A DNA stretch of 64,000 nt from CAWIXB01 sp963839955 (GTDB taxonomy: Bacteria; Actinomycetota; Actinomycetes; JACCUZ01), in contig CAWIXB010000001.1 in NCBI GenBank assembly GCA_963839955.1, positions 124,001 to 188,000 of the forward strand, written 5' to 3'. Position 1 is the first letter of the stretch; each line of letters opens with the position of its first letter. The notes beneath the pieces were generated by a model, which saw only the letters and a list, made by a program, of their open reading frames with translations, searched no databases and was not told the DNA's origin. This document shows positions 25,009 through 33,940 of this stretch, one piece after another. Position numbers and translations under genes: made by a program.

Positions 25009-27486
25009 GTGTCCGAGCAGACGACTGGTCGCCCGCTGCCGACGTCGGCGTCCGTTGTCGTCATCGGGGGCGGCGTGGGCGGCGCCAGCGTGGCCTACCA
25101 CCTGGCCGAGCTCGGGCGCACCGACGTCGTGCTCGTCGACCGCGCCGACCTCACAAGCGGCTCGACCTTCCACTCGGCCGGGCTGGTGGGCCAGCTGCGT
25201 GCCGACCCGACGCTGACCCGGATGAACATGTACTCGGTCGAGCTCTACCGCCGGCTGCAGCAGACCGAGCACCCGCCGGGCTGGGCGGAGGCCGGCGGCA
25301 TCCGGCTCGCATCGTCACCGGAGCGGATGGCGGAGATCCGGCGGCAGATCGGCTGGGCCACGTCGTACGGGCTGCCGCTGCAGGAGATCTCGCCGGCCGA
25401 GGCGCAGGAGATGTTCCCGCTCATCGACACCCCGGATGTCGTCGGTGGTGCCTACCTCGCGTCGGACGGCTACCTGGACCCCTCACAGCTCTGCTACGCG
25501 CTCGCGAACCTGGCGCGAGAGAAAGGCGTGCAGATCCACCCGCACACCCGCGTCACCGGCATCGACGCGGAGCGCGGACGAGTCGCCCGGGTGCACACCA
25601 ACCGCGGCACCATCGACTGTGAGACGGTCGTCAACTGCGCCGGGATGTTCGCCGCCGAGATCGGCCGGATGCTCGACGTGCGCATTCCGCTCGTGCCGAT
25701 GTCGCACCAGTACGTCGTCACCGACGCGTTTCTGGAGCAACGCGACACGCCCTTGCCGACACTGCGTGACCCCGACCTGCTCGTGTACTACCGGCAGGAG
25801 GTCGACGGGCTGGTGATGGGCGGGTACGAGCGGTCGGCCGAGCCCTTCGCGACCGACGCGAACTCGTACGACGCGATCCCGGCGGACTTCAACGGCCGGC
25901 TGCTGCCCGAGGTCTGGGACCGGTTCGAGGAGATCACGGCCAACTCGCAACGCCGGGTCCCCGCGATGGCGGACGTCGGGCTGCGCAAGATCATCAACGG
26001 TCCCGAGGCGTTCACGCCGGACAACGAGTTCCTGCTCGGCGAGACCGACGTCGACGGCTTCTTCGTCGCCGCCGGGTTCTGCGCGCACGGCATCGCTGGA
26101 GCGGGCGGCATCGGGCAGGTGATGGCCGAGTGGATCGTGTCCGGCGACCCCGGCATGGACCTGTGGCACATGGACGTCCGGCGGTTCGGTCGGCAGTATC
26201 GCTCGCCGTCGTACACGTTGAAACGCACTCTCGAGACCTACGAGACCTACTACGACATCGTTTACCCGGGCCAGGAGCGCCTGGCAGGGCGACCGCTGCG
26301 CACCAGCGCGGCGTACGACTGGCACGTCGAGCACGGTGCCTCGTTCGGTGAGAAGTCCGGCTGGGAGCGGGTGAACTTCTACGAGGAGAACGCCCGTGGC
26401 GGTGACGAGGCGCTGCGCCCGCACGGGTGGGCCGGCCGGCTCTGGTCGCCTGCGGTCGAGGTCGAGCACGTGGCGACGCGCGACGCAGTGGCGCTCTTCG
26501 ACGAGTCGTCCTTCGCCAAGCTGATGGTCACCGGCCCCCACGCGGCCGACCTGTTGCAGTGGGTCTGCGACAACGACGTCGCGCGCGACGTCGGCGCCAT
26601 CACCTACACGCAGGCGCTCAACGCGCGCGGTGGGATCGAGTCGGACTTCACCGTGACGCGCGTGGCCGAGGACGCGTTCCAGGTCGTCACCGGGACGGCG
26701 TTCGGATCGCACGACGGTTCGTGGGTGCGCCGGCAGGCACGCCGTCGCGACGCCACGGTCCGCGTCGACGACGTCAGCGGACAGCTCGTGACCTACGCGC
26801 TGTGGGGGCCGCGCAGCCGCGACGTGCTCCGAACGGTCACCGGCGCGGACCTGTCCAACGCCGCGTTCCCGTTCATGACGGCCCAGGAGATCAGCGTCGA
26901 GGACGTCCCGGTGCGTGCGCTGCGGGTGACCTTCACCGGAGAGCTGGGCTGGGAGCTCTACGCGCCCGCGGAGTACGGGCGGAGGCTGTGGACGCTGCTC
27001 TGGGAGGCCGGTCAGGAGCACGGGATCGTGGCCGGTGGCTATCGCGCGATCGAGAGCCTGCGGCTGGAGAAGGGCTACCGGGTCTGGAGCACCGACATCA
27101 CACCGGAGACCGACCCCTACGAGGCGGGCCTCGGGTTCTGCGTCAAGCTCGCCAAGCCGGGCGGCTTCGAGGGGCGTGACGCGGTGGCGGCCCGCAAGGA
27201 GCAGGGACTGTCGCGGAGGCTGTGCTGTCTCACCCTCGACGACCCGCGGATGGTCGTACTCGGCGCCGAGCCGATCCGCGTCGGCGACGAGGTGGTGGGA
27301 CGCGTGACGACGGGTGGCTACGGCTACACGGTCGGCGCGTCGATCGCCTACGGCTACCTGCCGGTCGAGGTCGCGGCCCCCGGCACCGACGTGACCGTGA
27401 ACGTGTTCGGCGACTGGGTCCCGGGAGCTGTGGTCAAGCAGCCGTTGTTCGACCCGAAGAGCACGCGGGCGCACGCCGACGGTTGA
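25009..27486 (+). CDS. FAD-dependent oxidoreductase fused to a GcvT-like domain
   Basis: 825 residues from GTG at 25009. The N-terminal half is a DAO-type flavoenzyme: VVVIGGGVGGASVAYHL (residues 16-32) binds FAD, followed by STFHSAGLVGQLR and the closing GFCAHGIAGAGGIGQ near residue 360. After a linker region the C-terminal half (about 440-820) is a folate-binding GcvT/aminomethyltransferase fold (FTGELGWELYAP, ESLRLEKGYRVW, VGRVTTGGYGYTVG). This is the architecture of dimethylglycine and sarcosine dehydrogenases, which pass the one-carbon unit to tetrahydrofolate. In this cluster it occupies the PuuB position and may oxidise an N-methylated or glutamylated amine. Confidence 0.88.
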   Translation: MSEQTTGRPLPTSASVVVIGGGVGGASVAYHLAELGRTDVVLVDRADLTSGSTFHSAGLVGQLRADPTLTRMNMYSVELYRRLQQTEHPPGWAEAGGIRLASSPERMAEIRRQIGWATSYGLPLQEISPAEAQEMFPLIDTPDVVGGAYLASDGYLDPSQLCYALANLAREKGVQIHPHTRVTGIDAERGRVARVHTNRGTIDCETVVNCAGMFAAEIGRMLDVRIPLVPMSHQYVVTDAFLEQRDTPLPTLRDPDLLVYYRQEVDGLVMGGYERSAEPFATDANSYDAIPADFNGRLLPEVWDRFEEITANSQRRVPAMADVGLRKIINGPEAFTPDNEFLLGETDVDGFFVAAGFCAHGIAGAGGIGQVMAEWIVSGDPGMDLWHMDVRRFGRQYRSPSYTLKRTLETYETYYDIVYPGQERLAGRPLRTSAAYDWHVEHGASFGEKSGWERVNFYEENARGGDEALRPHGWAGRLWSPAVEVEHVATRDAVALFDESSFAKLMVTGPHAADLLQWVCDNDVARDVGAITYTQALNARGGIESDFTVTRVAEDAFQVVTGTAFGSHDGSWVRRQARRRDATVRVDDVSGQLVTYALWGPRSRDVLRTVTGADLSNAAFPFMTAQEISVEDVPVRALRVTFTGELGWELYAPAEYGRRLWTLLWEAGQEHGIVAGGYRAIESLRLEKGYRVWSTDITPETDPYEAGLGFCVKLAKPGGFEGRDAVAARKEQGLSRRLCCLTLDDPRMVVLGAEPIRVGDEVVGRVTTGGYGYTVGASIAYGYLPVEVAAPGTDVTVNVFGDWVPGAVVKQPLFDPKSTRAHADG

Positions 27487-27495
27487 CTCGCTGGA

Positions 27496-27618
27496 TCAAG
27501 ATCGTAATGCCGCCCCACAATGCCCCGGGCTATGCCGTCTCTGACCGCAACCGCAGCGTGCGAACGAGCTAGGCGGCCGTGGGGACCCTCCTCATGTGGG
27601 GCTGGGTAACGATCTTGA
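27496..27618. repeat. 24-bp imperfect inverted repeat, MITE-like
   Basis: 27496-27519 (TCAAGATCGT...GCCCCACA) and the reverse complement of 27595-27618 agree at 20 of 24 positions and are separated by 75 bp. They fill the gap between convergent genes. They could be a small decayed non-autonomous element or a long terminator. Confidence 0.4.
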
Positions 27619-27623
27619 GCGGC

Positions 27624-28316
27624 CTACCCAGGTTGTGTCGCGTGGACGAGACCCTCGAACAGGCGCAGGTCGTCGCTGGCCTCCGGGTGCCAGAGCACAC
27701 CGAGCGCGAACCGGTGCGACGGGTCCTCGACGACCTCCGGCGAGTCGTCGTCGGCCCAGCCGGTGACGGTCAGCGAGCCGGGCGAGTCCAGTCCCTGGTG
27801 GTGGTAGGACGGCACGCTCGCGGTGTTGCCGAGCAACTTGTGACCGAGCGAGCCCGGCTCGAGGCGGACGTCGTGCAGCCCGTAGACGCCGGGGGATGGC
27901 CGGTGCCGGTCGTGTCCCACGGTGTCCGGAAGGTGTTGTACGAGTGAGCCGCCGCTGACCACCGCCATCACCTGCATCCCGCGGCAGATGCCGAGGATCG
28001 GGAGGTCGCGGTCCAGCGCCGCCCGCATCAGCGGTACCTCGGCCGCGTCCCGCTCGGGGCGCAGCCCCGCCGTCTCGGCGTGCGGCTGGTGGTCGTACAG
28101 CGCCGGGTCCAAGTCGGCCCCCCCGGCGAAGACCACGCCGTCCAGCCGGTCGAGTACGGCGGTGTCCGAGGCGGCCGAGGGCGGCAGCAGCACCGCGATC
28201 GCGCCGGCGGCCTCGACGCGCTCCACGTAGCGGAACGGCAGCACCGCCGCGGGGACGTCCCAGACACCCCAGCGTGCCTGCTCGACGTACGAGGTGATGC
28301 CGACCACCGGGCGCAT
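27624..28316 (-). CDS. PuuD-like gamma-glutamyl hydrolase (class I glutamine amidotransferase fold)
   Basis: 230 residues from the ATG at 28316; an in-frame ATG at 28358 would add 14. Catalytic triad complete: Cys111 in GICRGMQ, His210 and Glu212 in LWHPEAS. GGADLDPALYDHQPH and the SYHHQGLD loop near 171 are characteristic of gamma-glutamyl-gamma-aminobutyrate hydrolase (PuuD; E. coli protein about 254 residues). It removes the gamma-glutamyl group at the end of glutamylated-amine catabolism, recovering glutamate. It converges with the FAD/GcvT gene and closes the set of pathway functions in this region. Confidence 0.88.
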   Translation of the reverse strand: MRPVVGITSYVEQARWGVWDVPAAVLPFRYVERVEAAGAIAVLLPPSAASDTAVLDRLDGVVFAGGADLDPALYDHQPHAETAGLRPERDAAEVPLMRAALDRDLPILGICRGMQVMAVVSGGSLVQHLPDTVGHDRHRPSPGVYGLHDVRLEPGSLGHKLLGNTASVPSYHHQGLDSPGSLTVTGWADDDSPEVVEDPSHRFALGVLWHPEASDDLRLFEGLVHATQPG

Positions 28317-28412
28317 GTCCCACAGCCTGACAGGCGGGAAGACCTCACGCGGGTGCATCCTCTACCCGCAACTGCTGGGATGTGGGGCTGACGCTCGGTG
28401 GAGGTGTTCTTT

Positions 28413-29030
28413 ATGGGGTTCTACGGCGAGCAGGTGCTGCCGAGGTTCATCAATGTCGCGTGCGGGATGAAAACGGCCGTTCCGCTGCGACGCCGGGTCT
28501 GCCTGGGCCTCGTCGGGGAGGTCGTCGAGATCGGTTTCGGCTCGGGCCACAACGTGCCCTACTACCCGGCTGCGGTGACCGGGGTCGCCGCCATCGAGCC
28601 CGCCGACGTCGGCTGGAAGCTGGCCGCCAAGCGAGTCGCCGCCTCGCCCGTGCCGGTGCGCCGGTCGGGCCTCGACGGTCAGGCACTGCCGTTCCCCGAT
28701 GACAGCTTCGACGTGGCGCTGTCCACCTGGACGCTCTGCACGATCCCCGACGTCGCCGTCGCCCTTGGCGAAGTACGCCGGGTCCTCAAGCCGGGCGGGA
28801 CCCTGCACTTCGTCGAGCACGGGCTCGCCCCCGACGAGAACGTGCAGCGCTGGCAGCATCGACTCGAGCCGATGCAGCGACGGCTCGTCGGCGGGTGCCA
28901 TCTGACCCGGTCGCCCGTCGACATGCTCACATCCGCGGGCTTCACCATCACCGAATTGGACGTGTTCTACGAGGAAGGTGCCCCGAAGTTCCTCGCTGCC
29001 GATTCCCTCGGCGTTGCGCGGTCCTCCTAG
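28413..29030 (+). CDS. Class I SAM-dependent methyltransferase
   Basis: 205 residues, ATG at 28413 with GGTGGAGG upstream. SAM-binding motif I is VVEIGFGSGHN (residues 37-47), then IEPADVGWKLAAKR (motif II acidic residue), GQALPFPDDSFDVALSTWTLC (motif III/IV) and VLKPGGTLHFVEHG. This is the Methyltransf_11 type, close to the UbiE/phosphatidylethanolamine-methyltransferase-like group. A distinctive second half, WQHRLEPMQRRLVGGCHLTR, is common in actinobacterial homologues of about 205 residues. The acceptor substrate cannot be deduced. Divergent from the PuuD-like gene. Confidence 0.85.
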   Translation: MGFYGEQVLPRFINVACGMKTAVPLRRRVCLGLVGEVVEIGFGSGHNVPYYPAAVTGVAAIEPADVGWKLAAKRVAASPVPVRRSGLDGQALPFPDDSFDVALSTWTLCTIPDVAVALGEVRRVLKPGGTLHFVEHGLAPDENVQRWQHRLEPMQRRLVGGCHLTRSPVDMLTSAGFTITELDVFYEEGAPKFLAADSLGVARSS

Positions 29031-29045
29031 CGGAGTTCACCCGCG

Positions 29046-29582
29046 TCATTCGTCGTCGTCGCCCTCGCTCTCCTCGACCGTCGCATCCGTCTCAGGGAAG
29101 AGCTCGGCGCGCATGGCGTCGGTCACGGCCTTCTCGTGGTCCCGATGCTTCTTCTCCGCGTTGTCCGGCCACGGCGTTCCCGCCGCCACGTCCCGGACCA
29201 GGTGCCGCAGGTACTTGTGGTGCTTTCCCACTGCCTTCCGGACGGGTTTGGTCGCTGACATCCGCACGGACATGCGCACAGTCTCGAGATCGGTCAGCAC
29301 GTCCTGATCGGCTGCACCGCCGTCCGACTTCGCCAACGACTTCGCATGTCCATAGGTCTTTCCAGCCGTGACGAGGAACCGGGTGTAGGTCGCTTCGCGC
29401 TCGGCCCGCAGCGTCTGCCAGTGGGCTTCCTTCTGGTCGGCGACCTGCCACTCACGCTGCCGCTCGCTGTTCTCGCGTTCGTGGCGAGTGTTGAGCACGG
29501 TGGTGGCAAACGTCAGGCCGCCCGCCACCATCGCCCCGCCCAGTGCGAACAGCCCGTTCGTCACGCTGGCGTCGAGTGCCAC
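29046..29582 (-). CDS. Single-pass membrane protein of unknown function
   Basis: 178 residues from GTG at 29582 with GGGAGGTGA upstream. One hydrophobic segment at residues 10-30 (LFALGGAMVAGGLTFATTVL) is followed by a long highly charged, helical region (ENSERQREWQVADQKEAHWQ...) and an acidic tail. The expected topology is N-terminus out or embedded and the helical domain in the cytoplasm. Short helical proteins of this shape occur widely in actinobacteria without assigned function. It converges with the methyltransferase gene (15-bp gap). Confidence 0.65.
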   Translation of the reverse strand: MALDASVTNGLFALGGAMVAGGLTFATTVLNTRHERENSERQREWQVADQKEAHWQTLRAEREATYTRFLVTAGKTYGHAKSLAKSDGGAADQDVLTDLETVRMSVRMSATKPVRKAVGKHHKYLRHLVRDVAAGTPWPDNAEKKHRDHEKAVTDAMRAELFPETDATVEESEGDDDE

Positions 29583-29681
29583 GAGAGCTCACCTCCCCCA
29601 AGACGGCCACGGCCCCGATCGGTCATGGTCAGGCTCCGCCTCTCTGCGAGCCACGTCAACGCGCCCGGCTAGGTTGCTCCG

Positions 29682-32435
29682 ATGACGACTGCGGCGCCCG
29701 ACATCCACCTCGTCCCGCACACCCACTGGGACCGCGAGTGGTACGAGCCGTTCCAGCGGTTCCGGCTGCGGCTCGTCGACCTGCTCGACGAGGTGCTCGA
29801 GTGGGCCGAGAACGACGCGCGCTTCCACTTCACCCTCGACGGGCAGATGGCCTGCGTCGACGACTACCTCGAGGTCCGCCCCGAGAACCGCGCACGCGTC
29901 GAGGCGCTCGTGCGGTCGGGCCAGCTGGCCGTCGGACCCTGGCAGATCCTGCTCGACGAGTTCCTCTGCTCGGGCGAGAACATCATCCGCAACCTCGAGC
30001 TCGGCTGGTCTCGTGCGCAGGCTCTCGGCGCGGCGATGCCGGTGGGCTACCTCCCCGACATGTTCGGCCACTGCGCGCAGATGCCGCAGATCCTCGCCCG
30101 CGCAGGGCTCGAGCACGCCTGCGTCTGGCGCGGCGTGCCTGCCTCTGTCTCCGGCCACGCGTTCCGGTGGGTGGCGCCGGACGGCACATCAGTCCGTGTC
30201 GAGTACCTCGCCGGCTCCTACGGCAACGCGGCCTACCTCTTCGCCGACGCCGACCGGTTCGCCGAGCGGGCACGTCACCTGAAGGCCGCGACGAGCGAGG
30301 TGTACGACGACGCACCCGTGCTCGCGATGTACGGCACCGACCACTCCGCGCCGGTGCGCTCGCTGGTCAAGCTCGTCGAAGGGCTCGAGGCGGCGGAGGA
30401 GACGCCGCGGCTCACCATGCGCATCGGCACGCTGGGGGCCTACGTTCTCGCACGTGCCACCGTCGACGACAGCCTGCCCGAGGTGCGTGGCGAGCTGCGC
30501 AGTCACGCCGAAGCGAACATCCTCCCGGGTGTCATCTCGGTGCGCACGCACCTCAAGGGCGCGATGGCGCGGGCCGAACGCATGGTCGAGCGGTACGCCG
30601 AGCCGATGGCCGCGCTGTGGTCGCCCGACTGGCCGCAACGCTTCCTCGACATGGCGTGGTGGCGGCTCGTCGACGCGTCGGGCCACGACTCGGTGACAGG
30701 CTGCGGTGTCGACGAGACCGCCGTGCAGGTGTTCGCCCGCATCAACGAGGCCGAGCACCTCGGCCAGGCGGTGCGCGACCGGGTGGTGTCACGCCTCGCG
30801 CTCGACGTGTCGCGCGAGCACGCCATCCTCGTCAACCCGTCACCACAGCAGCGCACCGATCACGTCACGGTCGACCTGCCCGTGCCCGAGCAATGGGCCG
30901 CGGTCGACCTGGAGACCCCGGACGGTGCGAGGTTCCGCGCGCAGGAGGACAGCCGCACCCCGTCGACCTTGCACGAGGAGCGCCTCGATGCACCGCGCGT
31001 CGTCGCGTTCCTGAAGCGCATTCACGGTGGCGAGCTCTTCGGCCGTCAGGTCGTGCAATGGCACATCGACCGCACGTCACGACGGCTCGTCTTCGACGTG
31101 GCTCAGCAAGCCGGCGACGTGCCCCTCGACGAGGATGCCTTGCGGCACGCGGTCGAGACGGCCACCGCAGAGAACAGCGGTGACTGGACGGTCGTCCTCG
31201 CCGAGGCCCCCAGGCGGGTCCTGTCCGGGGAGGCGGCGGTGCCAGCACTGGGCTGGACGTCGGTGCGCGCCGTCGAGGCGTCCGGCAGCACCGACAAGCC
31301 GTCGAAAGACGTCCGCGGCGGCGAGCGGTGGCTGGACAACGGTCTGGTTCGCGTCGACGTGCACGACGGCGGGACGCTGCGGGTCACGTCGAGCGACGGC
31401 ACGGTGCTCGACGGCGTCGGCAGAGTGGTCGACGGCGGCGATCGTGGTGACACCTACAACTACGGGCCGCCCGCCGTCGACACGGTCGTCGACGCGCCCA
31501 CCTCGACCGAGATCGAAGCCGACGAAGCTGGGCCGGTGCGCGGCTCGCTCGTCGTCACACGCACCTACGACTGGCCGGCCGCGGTCGACTGGTCAGGGGA
31601 CCGGCGTACCGAGGAGACGCGCCCGGCGCGGGTGCGGATGCGCGTCGAGGTCCGCGCGCGCGAGCCCTTCCTGCGCCTGCACGTCGAGGTCGACAACCCC
31701 TGCGAGGACCACCGGGTGCGCCTGCACGTGCCGCTGGCCCGCACCGCCGACACGTCGTACGCCGAAGGTCAGTTCGCCGTCGTGGAGCGCGGCCTCACCG
31801 CGGAGGGCGGCCGCTCCGGCGAGTACCCGCTGCCCACCTTCCCGGCGCACGGCTTCGTCGACGCCGGAGGCGCCGCGCTGCTGCTCACCCGCGCCAGCGA
31901 GTACGAGGTCGTCGACGACGGACGCGAGCTCGCGCTGACCCTGCTGCGCGCGACCGGCCAGCTCAGCCGCAACGTTCACCCGCTCCGCGAGGAGCCGGCG
32001 GGCCCGGAACTCGCGACGCCGCAGGCGCAGCTGGTCGGTACGACAACGGTGGACCTGGCGGTCCTGCCGCACGCCGGCGGCTGGGCCGACGACGACGTCG
32101 TCGCAGCGGCCGAGCGCTACCGCCATCCGCTGCATGTGGCACCGGGGCGCGGGCCGGTCACGACCCCGCGGACGTCGGGGGAGGGTCTCCGCGTCGAGGG
32201 CGACGGCGTGGTGCTGACGAGCCTGCGCCGCCACGACGGGCGGCTGGAGGTGCGCCTGGTCTCGATGACCCCGCGGGCCACGGTCGCCCGTCTCGGGCCC
32301 GTGTCGCAGGCCCAGCGAGTGGACCTGCTCGGCCGGGACGGCGAGTCCGTGCCCGTCCGGGACGGCCGGGCGGAGGTGGCTCTCGCGCCCTGGGAGATCG
32401 CTACGGTCGCTCTGGACTTCCTCAGTACGTCATGA
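29682..32435 (+). CDS. GH38 alpha-mannosidase
   Basis: 917 residues. GH38 signature residues: HTHWDREW near the start (His13, His15 and Asp17, the zinc site) and GYLPDMFGH with Asp126 as the expected nucleophile. A second zinc His lies further on, near CGVDETAV. The middle and C-terminal beta domains follow in the family order (MAWWRLVDASGHDSVTG, DNGLVRVDVHDGGTL). There is no signal peptide, so it acts in the cytoplasm on imported mannosides. The next four genes encode an importer of the carbohydrate ABC type. A length of 917 is close to bacterial GH38 enzymes (850-1050). Confidence 0.9.
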   Translation: MTTAAPDIHLVPHTHWDREWYEPFQRFRLRLVDLLDEVLEWAENDARFHFTLDGQMACVDDYLEVRPENRARVEALVRSGQLAVGPWQILLDEFLCSGENIIRNLELGWSRAQALGAAMPVGYLPDMFGHCAQMPQILARAGLEHACVWRGVPASVSGHAFRWVAPDGTSVRVEYLAGSYGNAAYLFADADRFAERARHLKAATSEVYDDAPVLAMYGTDHSAPVRSLVKLVEGLEAAEETPRLTMRIGTLGAYVLARATVDDSLPEVRGELRSHAEANILPGVISVRTHLKGAMARAERMVERYAEPMAALWSPDWPQRFLDMAWWRLVDASGHDSVTGCGVDETAVQVFARINEAEHLGQAVRDRVVSRLALDVSREHAILVNPSPQQRTDHVTVDLPVPEQWAAVDLETPDGARFRAQEDSRTPSTLHEERLDAPRVVAFLKRIHGGELFGRQVVQWHIDRTSRRLVFDVAQQAGDVPLDEDALRHAVETATAENSGDWTVVLAEAPRRVLSGEAAVPALGWTSVRAVEASGSTDKPSKDVRGGERWLDNGLVRVDVHDGGTLRVTSSDGTVLDGVGRVVDGGDRGDTYNYGPPAVDTVVDAPTSTEIEADEAGPVRGSLVVTRTYDWPAAVDWSGDRRTEETRPARVRMRVEVRAREPFLRLHVEVDNPCEDHRVRLHVPLARTADTSYAEGQFAVVERGLTAEGGRSGEYPLPTFPAHGFVDAGGAALLLTRASEYEVVDDGRELALTLLRATGQLSRNVHPLREEPAGPELATPQAQLVGTTTVDLAVLPHAGGWADDDVVAAAERYRHPLHVAPGRGPVTTPRTSGEGLRVEGDGVVLTSLRRHDGRLEVRLVSMTPRATVARLGPVSQAQRVDLLGRDGESVPVRDGRAEVALAPWEIATVALDFLSTS

Positions 32436-32480
32436 CATGTTGACACATCCTGGACAGGCAAACAGGCCCAAAACAAGGCA

Positions 32481-32498
32481 CCCAGCAGCCTCGCTGGG
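32481..32498 (+). promoter_or_regulatory. Hairpin in the gap before the sugar-binding-protein gene
   Basis: CCCAGC-AGCCTC-GCTGGG, a 6-bp stem 20 bp before the start codon and next to GGAGGAGG. It could attenuate read-through from the mannosidase gene. A TTGACA at 32440 may be a -35 box, but no convincing -10 follows. Confidence 0.3.
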
Positions 32499-32518
32499 CC
32501 GGTTGGAGGAGGACGCGC

Positions 32519-33940
32519 ATGGCGCCCACACGCACGCACCGGTGGGCGAGGCGCCTGGCGCTCCTCGCCGTCTCCACGCTGGCGCTCACCGCCTGCGCCG
32601 ACGGCGGCGGCGGCGGTGACCAGGACGCCAACCGCGGAGCGGACGCCGAAGAGGTCACCTTGACCATCTCCGCCAATGCCATCTCGGGTGGCAAGAACAC
32701 CGAGGAGGCGGACTGGATCGAGAAGTACGTCATCCCCGAGTTCACCAAGAAGATGGAGGCCGACGGGGTCAAGGCCACCGTCAAGTTCGAGTCGTCCGGC
32801 GTGGAGGACGAGCAGTACAAGTCCAAGCTCGCGCTCGACCTCCGCAGCCGCAGCGGCGCCGACATCATCAACGTCGACGGCATCTGGGTCGGTGAGTTCG
32901 CCGAGGCGGGCTACATCAAGCCGCTCGACGAGGTGGTCGGCGCCAAGGCCGACGAGTGGGACGGCTGGGACCAGATCCAGGACCGCGTGCAAGAGATCTC
33001 GATGTTCGACGGGAAGCGCTACGGCATCCCCGCCGGCACCGACGGACGCGTGCTCTTCTACAACAAGCAGCTCTTCGAGCAGGCCGGACTGTCCCCCGAC
33101 TGGCAGCCGACGAGCTGGCAGGAGATCCTCGACGCCGGCACGGCCCTGAAGAAGATCAACGGCGTCGACCCGATCCAGCTCAACGCCGGTACCGCGATGG
33201 GAGAGGCCACCACGATGCAAGGCGTGCTGCCGCTGCTCGTCGGCACCGGTGCCGAGCTCGTCCAGGACGACAAGTGGCTCGGCGACTCCGAGCAGATCCG
33301 TCAGGTGCTGGACTTCTACGAGGCGGTCTACGGCGGCGGGCTGGGCGACCCCAAGCTCCAGCAGGAGGCAAAGGGTCGCGACAAGTCGTTCGCCGACTTC
33401 GCCGCGGGCAAGATCGGCATCCTGCTCGAGAGCGACTACTTCTGGCGTTCCGTCGTCGAGCCCAACGCCGGCATCGCGCCGATGAAGAACCGCGACGAGG
33501 TCGTCGGGTTCGCCAAGATCCCGGCGGCAGAAGCGGGCGGGGGTGTGCGCGGCCAGGACTTCGTCAGCATGTCCGGTGGCGGCGGTCGCATGATCAACCC
33601 CAACACGAAGTTCCCCCAGCAGGCGTGGGAGCTCCTCACGTTCATGAACTCCGCCGAAGCGACGAAGAAGTTCGTCGGCAACACGGTAAAGGTCACGGCT
33701 CGTGACGACGTGAACGACGAGACGCTCGGCGACGACCCGATGCTGAAGCTCATCACCGACGACGTGCTGCCGATCACGGCGTTCCGTCCCGGCCTGGCGG
33801 CCTATCCCCAGGTCTCCGTCGCGCTGCAGGAGGCGACGGCAGACGTCGTGGGTGGCAAGAGCGTCGACGAGGCGGTCAAGGCCTACCAGACCAAGGTGGA
33901 GGAAGCGGTCGGTGGCGCAGACAACGTCCGCGCCGACTGA
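32519..33940 (+). CDS. ABC sugar transporter solute-binding lipoprotein
   Basis: 473 residues with a lipoprotein signal peptide: Arg-rich start, hydrophobic stretch, lipobox LTAC with Cys26. The mature protein is a family-1 (MalE-like) extracellular solute-binding protein: DLRSRSGADIINVDGIWVGEFAEAGYIKPLDE near residue 100 and GKRYGIPAGTDGRVLFYNKQLFEQAG near 165. GGAGGAGG precedes the ATG. First gene of a four-gene importer operon that overlaps into the permease genes. The sugar is probably an alpha-mannoside, inferred from the adjacent GH38 gene. It is anchored on the outer face of the membrane. Confidence 0.9.
   Translation: MAPTRTHRWARRLALLAVSTLALTACADGGGGGDQDANRGADAEEVTLTISANAISGGKNTEEADWIEKYVIPEFTKKMEADGVKATVKFESSGVEDEQYKSKLALDLRSRSGADIINVDGIWVGEFAEAGYIKPLDEVVGAKADEWDGWDQIQDRVQEISMFDGKRYGIPAGTDGRVLFYNKQLFEQAGLSPDWQPTSWQEILDAGTALKKINGVDPIQLNAGTAMGEATTMQGVLPLLVGTGAELVQDDKWLGDSEQIRQVLDFYEAVYGGGLGDPKLQQEAKGRDKSFADFAAGKIGILLESDYFWRSVVEPNAGIAPMKNRDEVVGFAKIPAAEAGGGVRGQDFVSMSGGGGRMINPNTKFPQQAWELLTFMNSAEATKKFVGNTVKVTARDDVNDETLGDDPMLKLITDDVLPITAFRPGLAAYPQVSVALQEATADVVGGKSVDEAVKAYQTKVEEAVGGADNVRAD

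Noticed and set aside
27579..27947. Plus-strand 122-codon frame over the PuuD-like gene
   Set aside because: It is antisense to a gene with an intact catalytic triad and lacks a ribosome site.
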